The notes under the pieces were generated by a model that saw nothing but the letters and a program-made list of their open reading frames with translations, was not told where the DNA came from and did no database searches. Below, in pieces: positions 52,160 to 63,325 of a DNA stretch of 64,000 nt; position 1 is the first letter of the stretch; the number at the start of each line of letters is the position of its first letter. Both the position numbers and the translations under genes were made by a program. The DNA is from Dendrolimus kikuchii (taxonomy: Eukaryota > Arthropoda > Insecta > Lepidoptera > Lasiocampidae): NCBI GenBank assembly GCA_019925095.2, contig JAHHIN020000030.1, forward strand, positions 5,811,001 through 5,875,000, given 5' to 3'.

Positions 52160-55100
52160 AGCTGATTTGTTTACAAAATGATAATTAGATCGGCTAACGA
52201 CAGCTGCTGAAAAATTATGTGCTGGCTCCAAACCCAATTACCGGTATATAGTTGCCCACCAAATCGCAACCCGGGCAGAGAGATCAAACCTCGAGGCTCC
52301 AATCTTCTCAATAACTCAAATGAATAAAAATAAATTATTTCTTCAACAGCCAGGGACCGGCTAAATCGTAAAAACAGAAGCAGATCATGTGGCAGTAGCA
52401 GCATATAGTTTCTTTTTAAAATTACTACTGTATAGCCTTCTATAACCAATCAAGAGCAGTCATTAGTATCCGGCAAAACCTAAGTATGCATCGTGGCCAA
52501 AATTCATAGGAAAAGAATTCGACATATCGCGGATTTCCTAATATTATTCTCACCTAATAATTCATAGATTTTTATAATAGTGAGAATATCAAGAAAATTG
52601 ACAGTATCAGCCGTCAACATTTACCAACTTTTATATTTACATCCATGTAGTGAGAAAACACTACTAGTATCCAAACCGCTAAAGATAGAAAATCCGCAAT
52701 ACTAAAACATTTAAAAAGTGCTTCAAAAATCTTACCATATGATTATGATGATTATTTGCGATGTATCAAATTTAGAGCGTAATAATGATGATGATTTAAA
52801 AGCTATGTTTTAGTCTAGTGAGAGGTATAATACGACAAGTTCGTACACACCATAAACAACTTACGTATGAGCTACAATGTTGATACATAAAGTGGGCGCC
52901 AAGTCTATTTTACATTCGTGTCATGATGGTGGATCATTTACTTCAGAATTGTTGGTATTGCCACTTTTGGTAAACTAAGACAGACCTACCAACTCAGGCA
53001 AAATCAATAACCATGACGTCAATCTTTCGTATATCGTTTATAAATCGACATTTCTGACGCAATAGTAGTCGCAGACTAGGGGCCCCTGATGTAATAAATA
53101 TGCCGTATATTCTACAGACATTTTAAGTACTAACATAAATCAGCGTTCGTTAAAAAACGCTAGGCCTTCAAACGCCCAGGCGATCATTTTACGAAATGTT
53201 ATTTTTGGTCCGTGTCAAGAAAAATGTATTAGCTAATTTAAAATTTTACTAGTTATAAAATAAAAACACATTCATACATAAAAAAAATGCGAGCTATCAT
53301 TTTATTATTATACTTTTGGGGTATAGAGACAGTGACTAATTTGTAACTAAATATCAACAATCCATTTATCGTCTATATTTGCTACGGGCTATAATTTTAA
53401 AGCAATCAGACTTAAAATCTAGGGAAACTTTCTTGACAATGTCAACAATGCGTGTTGCATGCAATTTCAAAATAATGTCAGTAATCTAATGTTTGAAATT
53501 TAGCATTAGCAACGTTCTAATACGTGATTTAATATTTAGTAATACATTTAGCCACTGCTTCTCTCCGACACACCCAACTATTAAAATACCTACTACTACA
53601 ACCTATTGCACGATCCCGGCGATTTTCAAACACAAAAAATATATTATACTCTTTAAATATTTATACTAATGTATATTATACTATATATTAATTATAATTT
53701 AAAATAAAAAAAGGTCTACAGCCAAATCGGTAACCATATAGTAACCATATTCATTTGGTTTTTGTACTAAACCAGTCCTTCCACTTCCCCTCTTAATAAT
53801 GACGAAAGGAAATAGCCGAAGCCAAAATCAAAATAGCTCCAGCATAAAATAGAAATACAACAACAAACTCCCAAAGATTAATCATGTAGATTAAAAATCG
53901 GTGATCTGTGAAAGACCGAACCTTACACTACATTTACAGCGATGTAAGGCTAAGAACAATTGAAATTAATTCCAACTGAAACATAGCTGCAAAAGCGAAA
54001 AGACATCAACATAAAAAAATGACAAACCTAAGACAAATCGCAACAATATCCAATTCTAGAGAAACTCTGAGTGAGATTTACTAAATTAAAAAAAAAAAGT
54101 GTGTCAAAAGTCGTTTAGGAAATTCATTCTAGCTACACAGGTACAATTATGTTTTTTTATTATTTGATTTTAATATTATTATCATTATTTTTTTAATCGA
54201 GAAACCAAACATATTTCTACTTATGTCTTATCGTTTAATATCTTACTAAGTGAGCGTGCGAACGCCGATTAAAAATCGCGGCGACCAATCGTAGCGACTA
54301 AACGCGACGACCAACCTTATCGCCCCTCATGTAAAGAGCCTAACAAGAGTCCGCCAGTCGCAAAGACAGACAAGACAACTAGCTATGTGTATGGATACAA
54401 TATATTTTGCTTAAATCGAATCTAATTCGCTTCACTGGCATCACGAAAGCTTCATATATTATAAACAAAGACTAAAATAAAAACACCGTTATTTTCCACG
54501 CCTTTCTAAACTCAAATTCCTTTCCGAGGTATATAATATTATTTAAATCAATTGTATTATATTACAAAAAATAAAAATGAATCGTGTTCTTCGTTTCATC
54601 GTTCATATAGTCTATTACATTTTTTATAAATAGCTTCAATATACACATAAGACATCTTTAGAAATTTATGATATTATAGATTTATACTCTTTATTTTAAT
54701 GGATGTCATACTTAATTTTAAAAAATCAAGCATATCCTGTAAAAACATTGAAAATAACATTAGGTCAATCCTTAGAAATTGTAATATTAAATTATTTTGA
54801 AATTATTTATATACATGGCTCCTATGATAATAACCATGTATTACGAAGTCTTTGTACAAAATAATATCATTGCTCCTATGTTACCAGTAAAGCGATCACG
54901 TTGCGTCCTCCCAAACCTACACAAAACTACCGAATTAGTAGTTTCTCACTACACTTGCAACCCTAAATGCAGACGTAGAAGAATGCAACGTTATTTTTTT
55001 AAAGTGTTGTACTTGAACTCTATATTTTCTCTTATAGTAATTATAAACATTGGATAATGTTGCATTTAAACTAGACATTCATTTGCATGAACACGTCGTC

Positions 55101-56039
55101 GACTCTAGAAAGTGTTATTCATTACGCGAATGTCAATGTCGATTTAGTGATGTTGCCATTATACAAAAAATATTTAACATTTACAAATATTGAAATCGAC
55201 CTAGAGATATGCCTCTCGATTGATTGCATCAATCATAAAAAATGGTTTTTTCAAAAACATTCTTTGAGAACCCTAAAATATTATATTTTTAGAGGCATAA
55301 AGTTTAAAACAACATATATTTGGGAATGCAATACATCAAGTTCTGAGGCATATTCATTTTAAATATGTTTTTAAATAAGGCTAATTAGAAGTCAACTATA
55401 CCATACCAAGAACTAATTATATATAAAAATAATATTCGATATATCGTTATTAATGATACAAATCTAAAATACAGTATTGAATTCCCAAATCATAATTAAT
55501 AAAAGAATTAAACAGTAAACCCAGTATTTTGGAGGGTAGTTACAAAATTTAAACCAGTTTCAAAAGCAACAAAAAGAGTAATTTGTGGATATTTTGACAA
55601 TATTTTTGTTTATGGCAACAATTTATCTTTTATTTTACGCACATTTTACAATGTACCAACTTCAATGAACACCAACTACCCACAAAATTCTCTTTTCATA
55701 ATTGAAAAAGGCAAATATAATAAACGTTATTTTCTGAATATCGAAACACGATGTTCTTTCTGATGGTTAGGGCCCCGAGTCTAACTCAAAGTGGCAATCG
55801 AATCGAATTGGAATTTCGCTTTTGACGGTTTTGCTAGTCTGTAAACCATCTCGCCGCAATATTAATCTTGATTTAACCGAGACTCATTCAATATGAATCA
55901 AGGCTTGGAACCTTGAAGTGTTATAAAACATCCTTTAAAAAATAGTCGGGAATTTTGACATTTGATTCCAATATGGAGGTTGGTTAAAGCTGTACGTATA
56001 GTCTGTTTCAAAAAAAAGCGGGAAAATGTTTATATATAT
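52160..56039. other. AT-rich, no gene seen
   Basis: Frames at 54797-55057 and 55087-55362 show no recognisable domain. A short GCGACGACCAA-type repeat is at about 54275-54320. Confidence 0.4.
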
Positions 56040-56051
56040 ATATTTTTAACA
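56040..56051. repeat. Target-site duplication, left (Penelope copy D)
   Basis: ATATTTTTAACA, repeated at 57773-57784. Confidence 0.85.
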
Positions 56052-56109
56052 TAATAAAACTACGTTTTAACGGTTTTAAGCGCGGTAATTTTATTTGATT
56101 TTGGTTTTT

Positions 56110-56150
56110 CCGACGTTTCGGCCACTTTTCAGTGGCCGTGATCACGGAAG
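56110..56150 (-). ncRNA. Hammerhead-like motif, copy D left arm
   Basis: Same motif as 5245-5286, minus strand. Confidence 0.4.
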
Positions 56151-56779
56151 ACAAAGATGTCAAGTGTCAACGAGTATTGTTAAAGTTTTATTTAGCCTAC
56201 CGCCAACTTATTAATTTTAATTATTTAATTTTTAATTTTGTTTATGGTTATTATTTAATCTATGGGAGCCTAATCTAATTTACTACCGCTTCGCAACATG
56301 TTATGGCTTGAAGAGAAGAAGCGGCGCAAGAAACTCTTCAGCAAACATGCCTAGCTCTAATAATTTTATATAATATTAAAATGGGTGGAAGGAAAAATAA
56401 AAGTAATTATCAGTCAAGTTGGTTTGTGTTCCGTTGTACGCAGAAAGAGCTCACAGTGTCTTGAGGTCTGGCAGCTGGTTTTTGCTGGGTTTGGGTCTTA
56501 ATAGTTTTGATAATTGGATCCCAAACAGGTGGTACTTGCCAACCATCTTCTCTATTGAAATTTGGGTGTTTTTTGATTTCAATAGCCTCACGCATCATTC
56601 TAGGTATGAAACGATTCTCTTTCGAGAGGATTTGTGGGTTATCGAATCTGACCGCTCAACTGAAGGTGGCTTGGGGCCTTTGTGACGTTGGTGTGGAGTC
56701 TTCAGCTGATTGCGTTGTAGAACTCGCTTGACATGCTGAAGCTCTCCAGCTATGTGGTTCTCATCACAAATTTTCCGTG

Positions 56780-57381
56780 CACGGAAAATTTGTGATGAGA
56801 ACCACATAGCTGGAGAGCTTCAGCATGTCAAGCGAGTTCTACAACGCAATCAGCTGAAGACTCCACACCAACGTCACAAAGGCCCCAAGCCACCTTCAGT
56901 TGAGCGGTATTTCAAGCCGCAGAAAAAGATTACCCAATTTCTGAGACCTGTGAAATGCAATATCCCACTCCAGGATGCAGGGGTTTACAAGCTTGATTGT
57001 GAGTGTGGATTGTCATACATTGGGCAAACAAAGAGGAGCATAAAAACACGAGTAAAAGAACACATTGCTGACATGAAACACACAAGGTCTACGAAGTCTG
57101 CGATCAGTGAACACACGCTGGATAAACCCAACCACTACATCAGATTCGATAACCCACAAATCCTCGCGAAAGAGAATCGTTTCATACCTAGAATGATGCG
57201 TGAGGCTATTGAAATCAAAAAACACCCAAATTTCAATAGAGAAGATGGTTGGCAAGTACCACCTGTTTGGGATCCAATTATCAAAACTATTAAGACCCAA
57301 ACCCAGCAAAAACCAGCTGCCAGACCTCAAGACACTGTGAGCTCTTTCTGCGTACAACGGAACACAAACCAACTTGACTGA
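56780..57381 (+). pseudogene. Penelope GIY-YIG C-terminal fragment (copy D)
   Basis: Open from ARKICDENHIAGELQ to the native stop, with the complete GIY-YIG core (GVYKLDC, YIGQTKRS, EHIADM). Compared with copy B it lacks a 26-residue segment after SVER (CPATLPYIKG to ASIKT). No RT, so not autonomous. It could encode a free nuclease domain only if transcribed from outside. Confidence 0.85.
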
Positions 57382-57640
57382 TAATTACTTTTATTTTTCC
57401 TTCCACCCATTTTAATATTATATAAAATTATTAGAGCTAGGCATGTTTGCTGAAGAGTTTCTTGCGCCGCTTCTTCTCTTCAAGCCATAACATGTTGCGA
57501 AGCGGTAGTAAATTAGATTAGGCTCCCATAGATTAAATAATAACCATAAACAAAATTAAAAATTAAATAATTAAAATTAATAAGTTGGCGGTAGGCTAAA
57601 TAAAACTTTAACAATACTCGTTGACACTTGACATCTTTGT

Positions 57641-57682
57641 CTTCCGTGATCACGGCCACTGAAAAGTGGCCGAAACGTCGGA
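57641..57682 (+). ncRNA. Hammerhead-like motif, copy D right arm
   Basis: Same motif as 5245-5286. Confidence 0.4.
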
Positions 57683-57772
57683 AAAACCAAAATCAAATAA
57701 AATTACCGCGCTTAAAACCGTTAAAACGTAGTTTTATTATGTATACAAGTCGCGAAAACTTAAGAAAATATT

Positions 57773-57784
57773 ATATTTTTAACA
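57773..57784. repeat. Target-site duplication, right (Penelope copy D)
   Basis: ATATTTTTAACA, partner of 56040-56051. Confidence 0.85.
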
Positions 57785-57789
57785 CTTCA

Positions 57790-58730
57790 AAATTAACCCT
57801 GACAAAGCGAGATTTAGTCAATTTTATAGGAGAACGGGATCTAAAGTTACAATTTTCGAAAAATAATAAAAACCGATTTAAAAATAAACGATTTTTCGGT
57901 TATAACCGGTTTTAGTCAACTATTTCGTTCGGAGTGTAAAACTTAAAGAGTGATATATAAACCTGTATTAACTGGTTTATTCTGCGAGAATTGCTTTCTC
58001 TTTCTATTTTTCTCATGTCTTTGTGTACGACTGAAAACTTGCTGTACCATAACACTGCGCTTTGAAAGCGTGTGGCAAAAACCGTTCAATTCGGTTGAAA
58101 CCGGTTTATTCATCAAAACCCATTTAAGGAACTTTTGTTAACAAAAACCACTTGATCGAGCTTAATGTAGAAGCAAAAGCAAAATGAAAAGTTCCCATGT
58201 ACTTAAGCTGTACGCTGCAACCGGTTCCTTGATTTTTACCTGTTTCTAAGCCTCGATGTAAATTTTACAGACTACGGATAATTGACCGTCAGTCAGTCGA
58301 ATGGATTTCGACTCACGCTGCCATGGTTCTCGATTATCGCGCCTGCTGCTTGCCCTACTCTCCACAATATCCTACTGATTGACAATTCTAAACAATGTAT
58401 CTAGTGTGTGATCAGTGATTAAAAATGTATAAGACATAAATACGGTTTTATTCCCGGTCCACGCTAAAGAGCGACATACACCGCTCAACGGTGACACAAC
58501 AACATACCAACATAACCCTAAATTACAGACTTGGGGCCCTGAAAGTGAAGAAAGACAAGTAAAAAAGGCATCGGTGCCTCTAGCTGCTACCCTCCAATAA
58601 ATGATTCCGTCCTACCCGCGCTTCGTAGGCTATCGGGCGTCGCGTCCGTGTCTCGCGGCAGTCCGCGTCGGGCGCTCGGCGTCGGCGGTCGTGTGGTGCC
58701 GCGCCGGCGCCGCCACCCTCGCGTCGGCCG
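57790..58730. other. Downstream of Orb2: 3' flank or UTR, no other gene seen
   Basis: Sequence after the Orb2 stop on the minus strand. The first 150 bases beyond the stop remain GC-rich. No clear terminal AATAAA decision is possible. Confidence 0.4.
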
Positions 58731-58734
58731 TCGA

Positions 58735-58851
58735 CTAGCACCAGCGGAAGGGCACCGCTCGCGGTCTGTCGGCGCCCTCCTTCACCAGCGGCTTGTGGAA
58801 CTCGCGGCCGGGCCTCGAGTGGATCGTCGCCCAGCAGTGCTCGCAATAATA
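58735..58851 (-). CDS. orb2: Orb2 last coding exon
   Basis: Acceptor GTTGTTCAG, 38 codons, stop TAG (58737-58735). Second half of the ZZ-type finger. Confidence 0.93.
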   Translation of the reverse strand, partial: YYCEHCWATIHSRPGREFHKPLVKEGADRPRAVPFRWC

Positions 58852-61800
58852 CTGAACAACGACGCAAACTCATTATTAATGAGTAATTATAACTTATTTT
58901 AATGGGATTAACACGCTAAAAATTTTATATTATACATATGTTAGAAGTCATTTAGAATATGCATCTCATATATGGAACCCACGCTATCATAAATATATAG
59001 ACCGCATTGAAAGTATGTAAAAGCGTTTTATTCGACATTTATGCTATAGGAAAAAGATCCAGTACTCTAGTGATTCATATTTTGATCTTTGCAAAAAGTT
59101 TCACCTCTTGCCACTTAAAGACCGACGAGATATTGCTGACTTTTTACTTCTTCTAAAAATGATCTCCGATATTGATTATCCAGATCTTCTAAGTAAGATC
59201 CACTTTAATATTCGAGTGAAATCTATCCCATAAATGTACCTTTAAGTTTTACTAATGACAGACAAAACTCATTTCTAGTGCGAGCAAGTAATTATTTAAA
59301 TAATGTAAGTAAATACGATGACATCGAACTATTTGCAATCAGCATTTCAGGAGCCAAGCGCTGTCAAAGTCTTAAATTTTTCAACAGTGACTAAGGCATC
59401 TCGGTGCCTTTTTTACGTCTGCATGTTACTTTTTTAAACAGTAGTTTATTCGTGAAAACCTGTCATTGGCTTTCTTTTGTTAATTACAGTTATCTAATCA
59501 AATGTATTTTAATGTAGGTTTCCATAAATACATAAATAACCATAAACAAAATTAAAATGAACAAGTTGGCGGTAGGCTAAATAAAATTAACAATACTCAT
59601 TGACACTTGACATCTTCGTCTTCCGTGATCACGGCTACTGAAAAGTGGCCGAAACGTCGGAATAATAAAAATGAAATAAAAATTCTAGTATATATCTTCT
59701 ATACGTGTGTATATGCACTACGTACTCAAACTGTTAGACCGATTTCGATAAATTTTCGATGGCGGCATGACTTTATGCACCGGTGATCAGAGGGGAGTCG
59801 ACAAAAGTTAAAAGTAAAAAATCAGACATTTTGAAGAGTTCTCTATCCGTCTGGCTTTTGTACGAATAGAACCGTGTTGGAATCATTACCTTGATTACAA
59901 CCCCTAGGACCAGCTCCGTGGGTGTGACACCACGGTCTCGCATAATATAACTGTAAAATTGTTAGCCTTGAATTGTAATTGAGCTAATCTTATTTCATAC
60001 CGTAAAAGGAAATCCCATTCTTCCTATTCCTTCCTAGTAGACTATGGCAAGTATCCATAGGCCACAATAAGCACTCTTCGTCACACCGACTTGCTTGAGG
60101 TAAAGGAAAATAAACTCAAGCAATAAAAAATATACGACAAATTGAACCCTAAATAACAAAGAAAATACAAATCCATGTCTCAAAAATTATTCAACAAATG
60201 CATTTTGTTCAAACAAATTCCTATTGGAAAATATTATAATCTACAAGTATCTCACCTGCAGGCACGTGACGTTCGCGCAGAAGAACGGCGCGAACTTCGA
60301 GCCGCACCGTGCGCCCGCGCACTCGTCGCACATCTGGTCGTCCAATACGTACGGCTTCACCTGTTACCAACATGAGATGGTGAATCAACGAGTGATTTAT
60401 CGTTTGAGCGATCCATCACGAGTGAGCGTTTGATCGATCTATTACGAATGAGTTATCGTTTGATCGATTCATCACGAATGAGCGTTTGATCGATCCATTA
60501 CGTGTGAGTTATCGTTTGAGCGATCCATCGCGAGTGAGCGTTTGATCAATCCATTACGAGTGAGTTATCGTTTGATTGACTCATCACGAGTGAGCGTTTG
60601 ATCGATCCATTACGTGTGAGTTATCGTTTGAGCGATCCATCACGAGTGAGCGTTTGATCGATCCATTACGAGTGAGTAATCGTTTGAGCAATCCATCACG
60701 AGTGAGAGTTTGATCGATCCATTACGAGTGAGTTATCGTTTAATCGACTCACCACGAGTGAGCGTTTGATCGATCTATTACGACTGAGTTATCTGCAGTT
60801 TAACATTATTTTAGTCACGTGACTTTCATCCCTCCTCATTACATGCCCATACCAGCTTAGTCTTCTTCCTTTCCATTCATCAATAACAGGTGCAAGTTTC
60901 AAATATCCCCCTATTTACTCACTTCTCACCTTATCCATACTTGTAACATCACAAATCCATCGCAACACTCTTGTCTCAGCTGAGTGGAGTCGTTTGTGGT
61001 CTATCACTTTAGTAGCCCAACATAGTAGCCCAACATTTGGACCCGAATAACATGGTCCTATGACAGATTTATATATTTACCTTTTAGTTTCAGTGGCATT
61101 AGTTTGTCGTACATCACACCGGTCAACTGTCACCACTTTAGCCATGATACATTCATTCTTCTCCTCACATCCTTCTCTATCACAATTACACTGCAACAGT
61201 GAACCGAGTTATCCGAATTCGGGGTTACACGGCAATGTGACCGATTGTAGTTCGAGACACACAGAACTAGAGGTTCCGCCGAAATAGCAATGGCTACAAA
61301 GTTTTTGGCGGGAACTGAAAGGAGATGATGTGTTGTGCAGTTTTATTTTACCTAAACATGTGTAGAATTACTCTAAATCGAACAGTAGTTGTAGGATATT
61401 GATAGTGTAGCAGCGGATGGTAAAGGTTATATGATACTTCAGACGGCAGAGAGTAGTATTCGCTGTCGAGTGCTGATGTGAACTGATTTATTTTGGAAAC
61501 GGTAACATTAAGTACAAATATTAACAAGTCGTACAGCTAGTACAATATATGGTACAGTGTGTGAGCAGGACGGATTATGTGCGAGCGAGATAGAGCAAGT
61601 ATTAATATGTGCTCTTCCGCGTTATGCTAGTCAATAGTGCGTTGTCCGCTGCGATGACAAGATGTATGCAGCTCCCATAATAGTTTTTGAGTAGTAATTT
61701 ATATGTTTTTGTGAGAAATACGAACTGTATAGTCAAATGTGGCGTTTAGAGTTGACACAAGAACTCCGTTGAATGGCGTCAGTTGATTACCAACAGTTCA

Positions 61801-62026
61801 GCTGTGCTATACATCATAGGCTTAAGAAAATGATGAAACTATATTCTAATTGATCTGACAAAAACTAAATAAATAATAATAATAGCAATGGCTACGCCCG
61901 ATGCAAGATAAAGCGACGCCTCACCTCGACCCTCTTGTCGATGTCGCCGTGCTGCAGCTGGACGAACCGCGCCGAGATCGCCGCGATGTACGACTGCTGG
62001 TTCGAGAATGCGACGCGGCCGGCGCC
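58735..62026 (-). CDS. orb2: CPEB family translational regulator, last three coding exons (Orb2)
   Basis: Cytoplasmic polyadenylation element binding proteins bind U-rich 3' UTR sites in mRNA and control polyadenylation and translation, with roles in germ line and memory in insects. Three minus-strand exons join in phase 0: 62026-61925 (end of RRM2, GAGRVAFSNQQSYIAAISAR), 60360-60256 (VKPYVLDDQMCDEC and CANVTC) and 58851-58735 (YYCEHCWATIHSRPGREFHK to the stop). Together the last two form the CPEB ZZ-type finger with paired Cys and His zinc ligands, all present. The close match to CPEB2-4 and Orb2 rather than CPEB1/Orb is from recalled family wording. Upstream exons (RRM1, N terminus) were not found to 64000 and must lie beyond the right edge. 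The protein ends FRWC where vertebrate members end FRWN. Confidence 0.93.
58918..59540 (+). pseudogene. LINE ORF2 C-terminal remnant
   Basis: Reads YVRSHLEYASHIWNPRYHKY, then a stop, KRFIRHLCYRK, FHLLPLKDRRDIADFLLL and ASNYLNNVSKYDDIELF. This is the post-RT region of a Jockey/CR1-like LINE, with several stops. It lies in an Orb2 intron on the opposite strand. Confidence 0.65.
59541..59690 (+). repeat. Diverged Penelope pLTR remnant
   Basis: AAGTTGGCGGTAGGCTAAAT and the hammerhead-like segment (59620-59662) match the pLTR with small gaps and substitutions; an older member of the family. It includes a G to A transition in stem II (GGCTACT). Confidence 0.75.
59620..59662 (+). ncRNA. Hammerhead-like motif in the older pLTR remnant
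   Basis: GTGATCA and GAAACGTCGG are kept, though stem II has one weakened pair. Confidence 0.35.
60256..60360 (-). CDS. orb2: Orb2 penultimate coding exon
   Basis: Acceptor TTGGTAACAG, 35 codons, donor CTGCAG|GTGAGA. First half of the ZZ-type finger. The minisatellite begins about 15 bp from the acceptor. Confidence 0.95.
60376..60790. repeat. 56-bp minisatellite in an Orb2 intron
   Basis: About seven imperfect units, each of two related halves: GAGTGAGCGTTTGATCGATC plus TATTAC (26 bp) and GAATGAGTTATCGTTTGATC plus ten bases (30 bp). Confidence 0.9.
60805..61210 (-). pseudogene. RTE-type LINE ORF2 C-terminal remnant
   Basis: Minus strand reads TRVLRWICDVTSMDKVRSE, a stop, then APVIDEWKGRRLSWYGHVMR and RDESHVTK, the typical end of RTE reverse transcriptases. 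Stops and shifts are present. Confidence 0.7.
61298..61888 (+). repeat. Dispersed repeat G, copy 3 (interrupted)
   Basis: Runs from GTTTTTGGCGGGAACTGAAAGG to an ATAAATAATAATAATAG tail; broken at 61405 by the element below. Confidence 0.68.
61406..61679 (+). mobile_element. Putative solo LTR or unknown element, copy 2
   Basis: 274 bp, TGTAGCAGCGG to GCAGCTCCCATA, inside repeat G, with ATAG on both sides (61402-61405, 61680-61683). Relative of 35512-35828. Confidence 0.55.
61925..62026 (-). CDS. orb2: Orb2 exon (end of RRM2)
   Basis: Acceptor GGGATTGCAG, 34 codons, donor GTCGAG|GTGAGG. Confidence 0.95.
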
Positions 62027-62449
62027 CTGCAATCCCGACCGGAAGGACCAACGTCAAACATTTTCTTATCGCACGAGTTCAACAAACAGGCAGACCTGGA
62101 GCTCAATTGTGCTATTACTATCGCCTCAATCGTAGATTTGCTTGATTTCAGTATTCTGTTAATATCAATGGCATACTCGTGGTATGCCGCTCTAGATTTA
62201 TAAATATTTATAAGCGAAAACGTGTGAAATAAATGTTTAAAATTTTGGTAGCTTTTCAATATTTATTTCGACTTATGCCATTTCTGCTAACGATAATACC
62301 ATTTTTTTCCATTATTATCGATCGATGCGACAATATCGAGAAGATATTGTGGATTTAGTAGATTACGAACATTTATCACTATCGCAATGAAATCGTACTT
62401 TGAATATCTTCGCAGCCCAAGACATTGAAATAGCAGAATTGGGCCCCAG

Positions 62450-62570
62450 GGCTGGTAGCCATCCAGACGGGACAATACCTTACCACCTGGCTGTGGGCAG
62501 TTTTGTCATCTCTTACAACAGGCCGTCTCAACGCGTAAATAATATTCTTCCTCCGTTCCTGCACGGTTGA
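62450..62570 (-). repeat. SINE-like repeat, head half
   Basis: GGTAGCCATCCAGACGGGAC to CCTCCGTTCCTGCACGG. In an Orb2 intron. A small tail fragment is at 62067-62100. Confidence 0.65.
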
Positions 62571-62579
62571 AATTATGCA

Positions 62580-62940
62580 CAAAGGGCGGTCTTATCGACA
62601 AAAAGCGATCTCTTCCAGACAACATTTCGCACACTACTGGGTCCTTTGCTAGGGATTAGACCAAAGCGATGAGAGTTAGCCACTGAAGATAGCGCAGCTA
62701 ACAGAGTCGATCGCCGGCATGTGTGGAGACTCAGCAAGGTACCTCCCTCTATGTGGAGAGGTCACCCATGGGCCAATACTCCACTAAAACCACTTTCCCC
62801 CCATGTGCCCCGCGCTTACGGCAGGAAGAGCGTGAGACTTAGAACGTAGTTACGCCCACGCTGATCCTGCGCATCAGTGCTTGAGAATGCCTCGGGAAAC
62901 AGGACAGACTCACTATTTTTATCTGTACTGTGACTGAATC
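62580..62940. repeat. Unclassified GC-richer repeat segment
   Basis: GGCGGTCTTATCGAC and AAAAGCGATCTCTTCCAGAC resemble a common lepidopteran LINE 3' region (recalled). No frame of note. Confidence 0.35.
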
Positions 62941-62975
62941 CACAAGACCTGCATGCTATATTACATGTTATTACG

Positions 62976-63312
<337 letters not shown>

Positions 63313-63325
63313 ATATATATATATA

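Larger units (their letters stand above)
56052..57772. mobile_element. Penelope-like insertion copy D (inverted dimer with perfect centre)
   Basis: Left arm (minus, 56052-56779) and right arm (plus, 56780-57772) meet at TTTCCGTGCACGGAAA with no spacer. The left arm lacks the GIY-YIG core present in the right arm. The right arm ends with the first codons of a next unit. Flanked by 12-bp duplications. Confidence 0.9.

Noticed and set aside
52171..52449. 92-residue minus frame
   Set aside because: Contains repeat-like GC words but no recognisable domain.
54797..55362. Two neighbouring frames of 86 and 91 residues
   Set aside because: AT-rich composition, no motif, no splice signals that join them.
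60376..60790. Regular repeats with spacer-like differences, as in a CRISPR array
   Set aside because: The context is a eukaryotic intron, repeats and spacers are not distinct, and neighbouring units differ by point changes as in a minisatellite.
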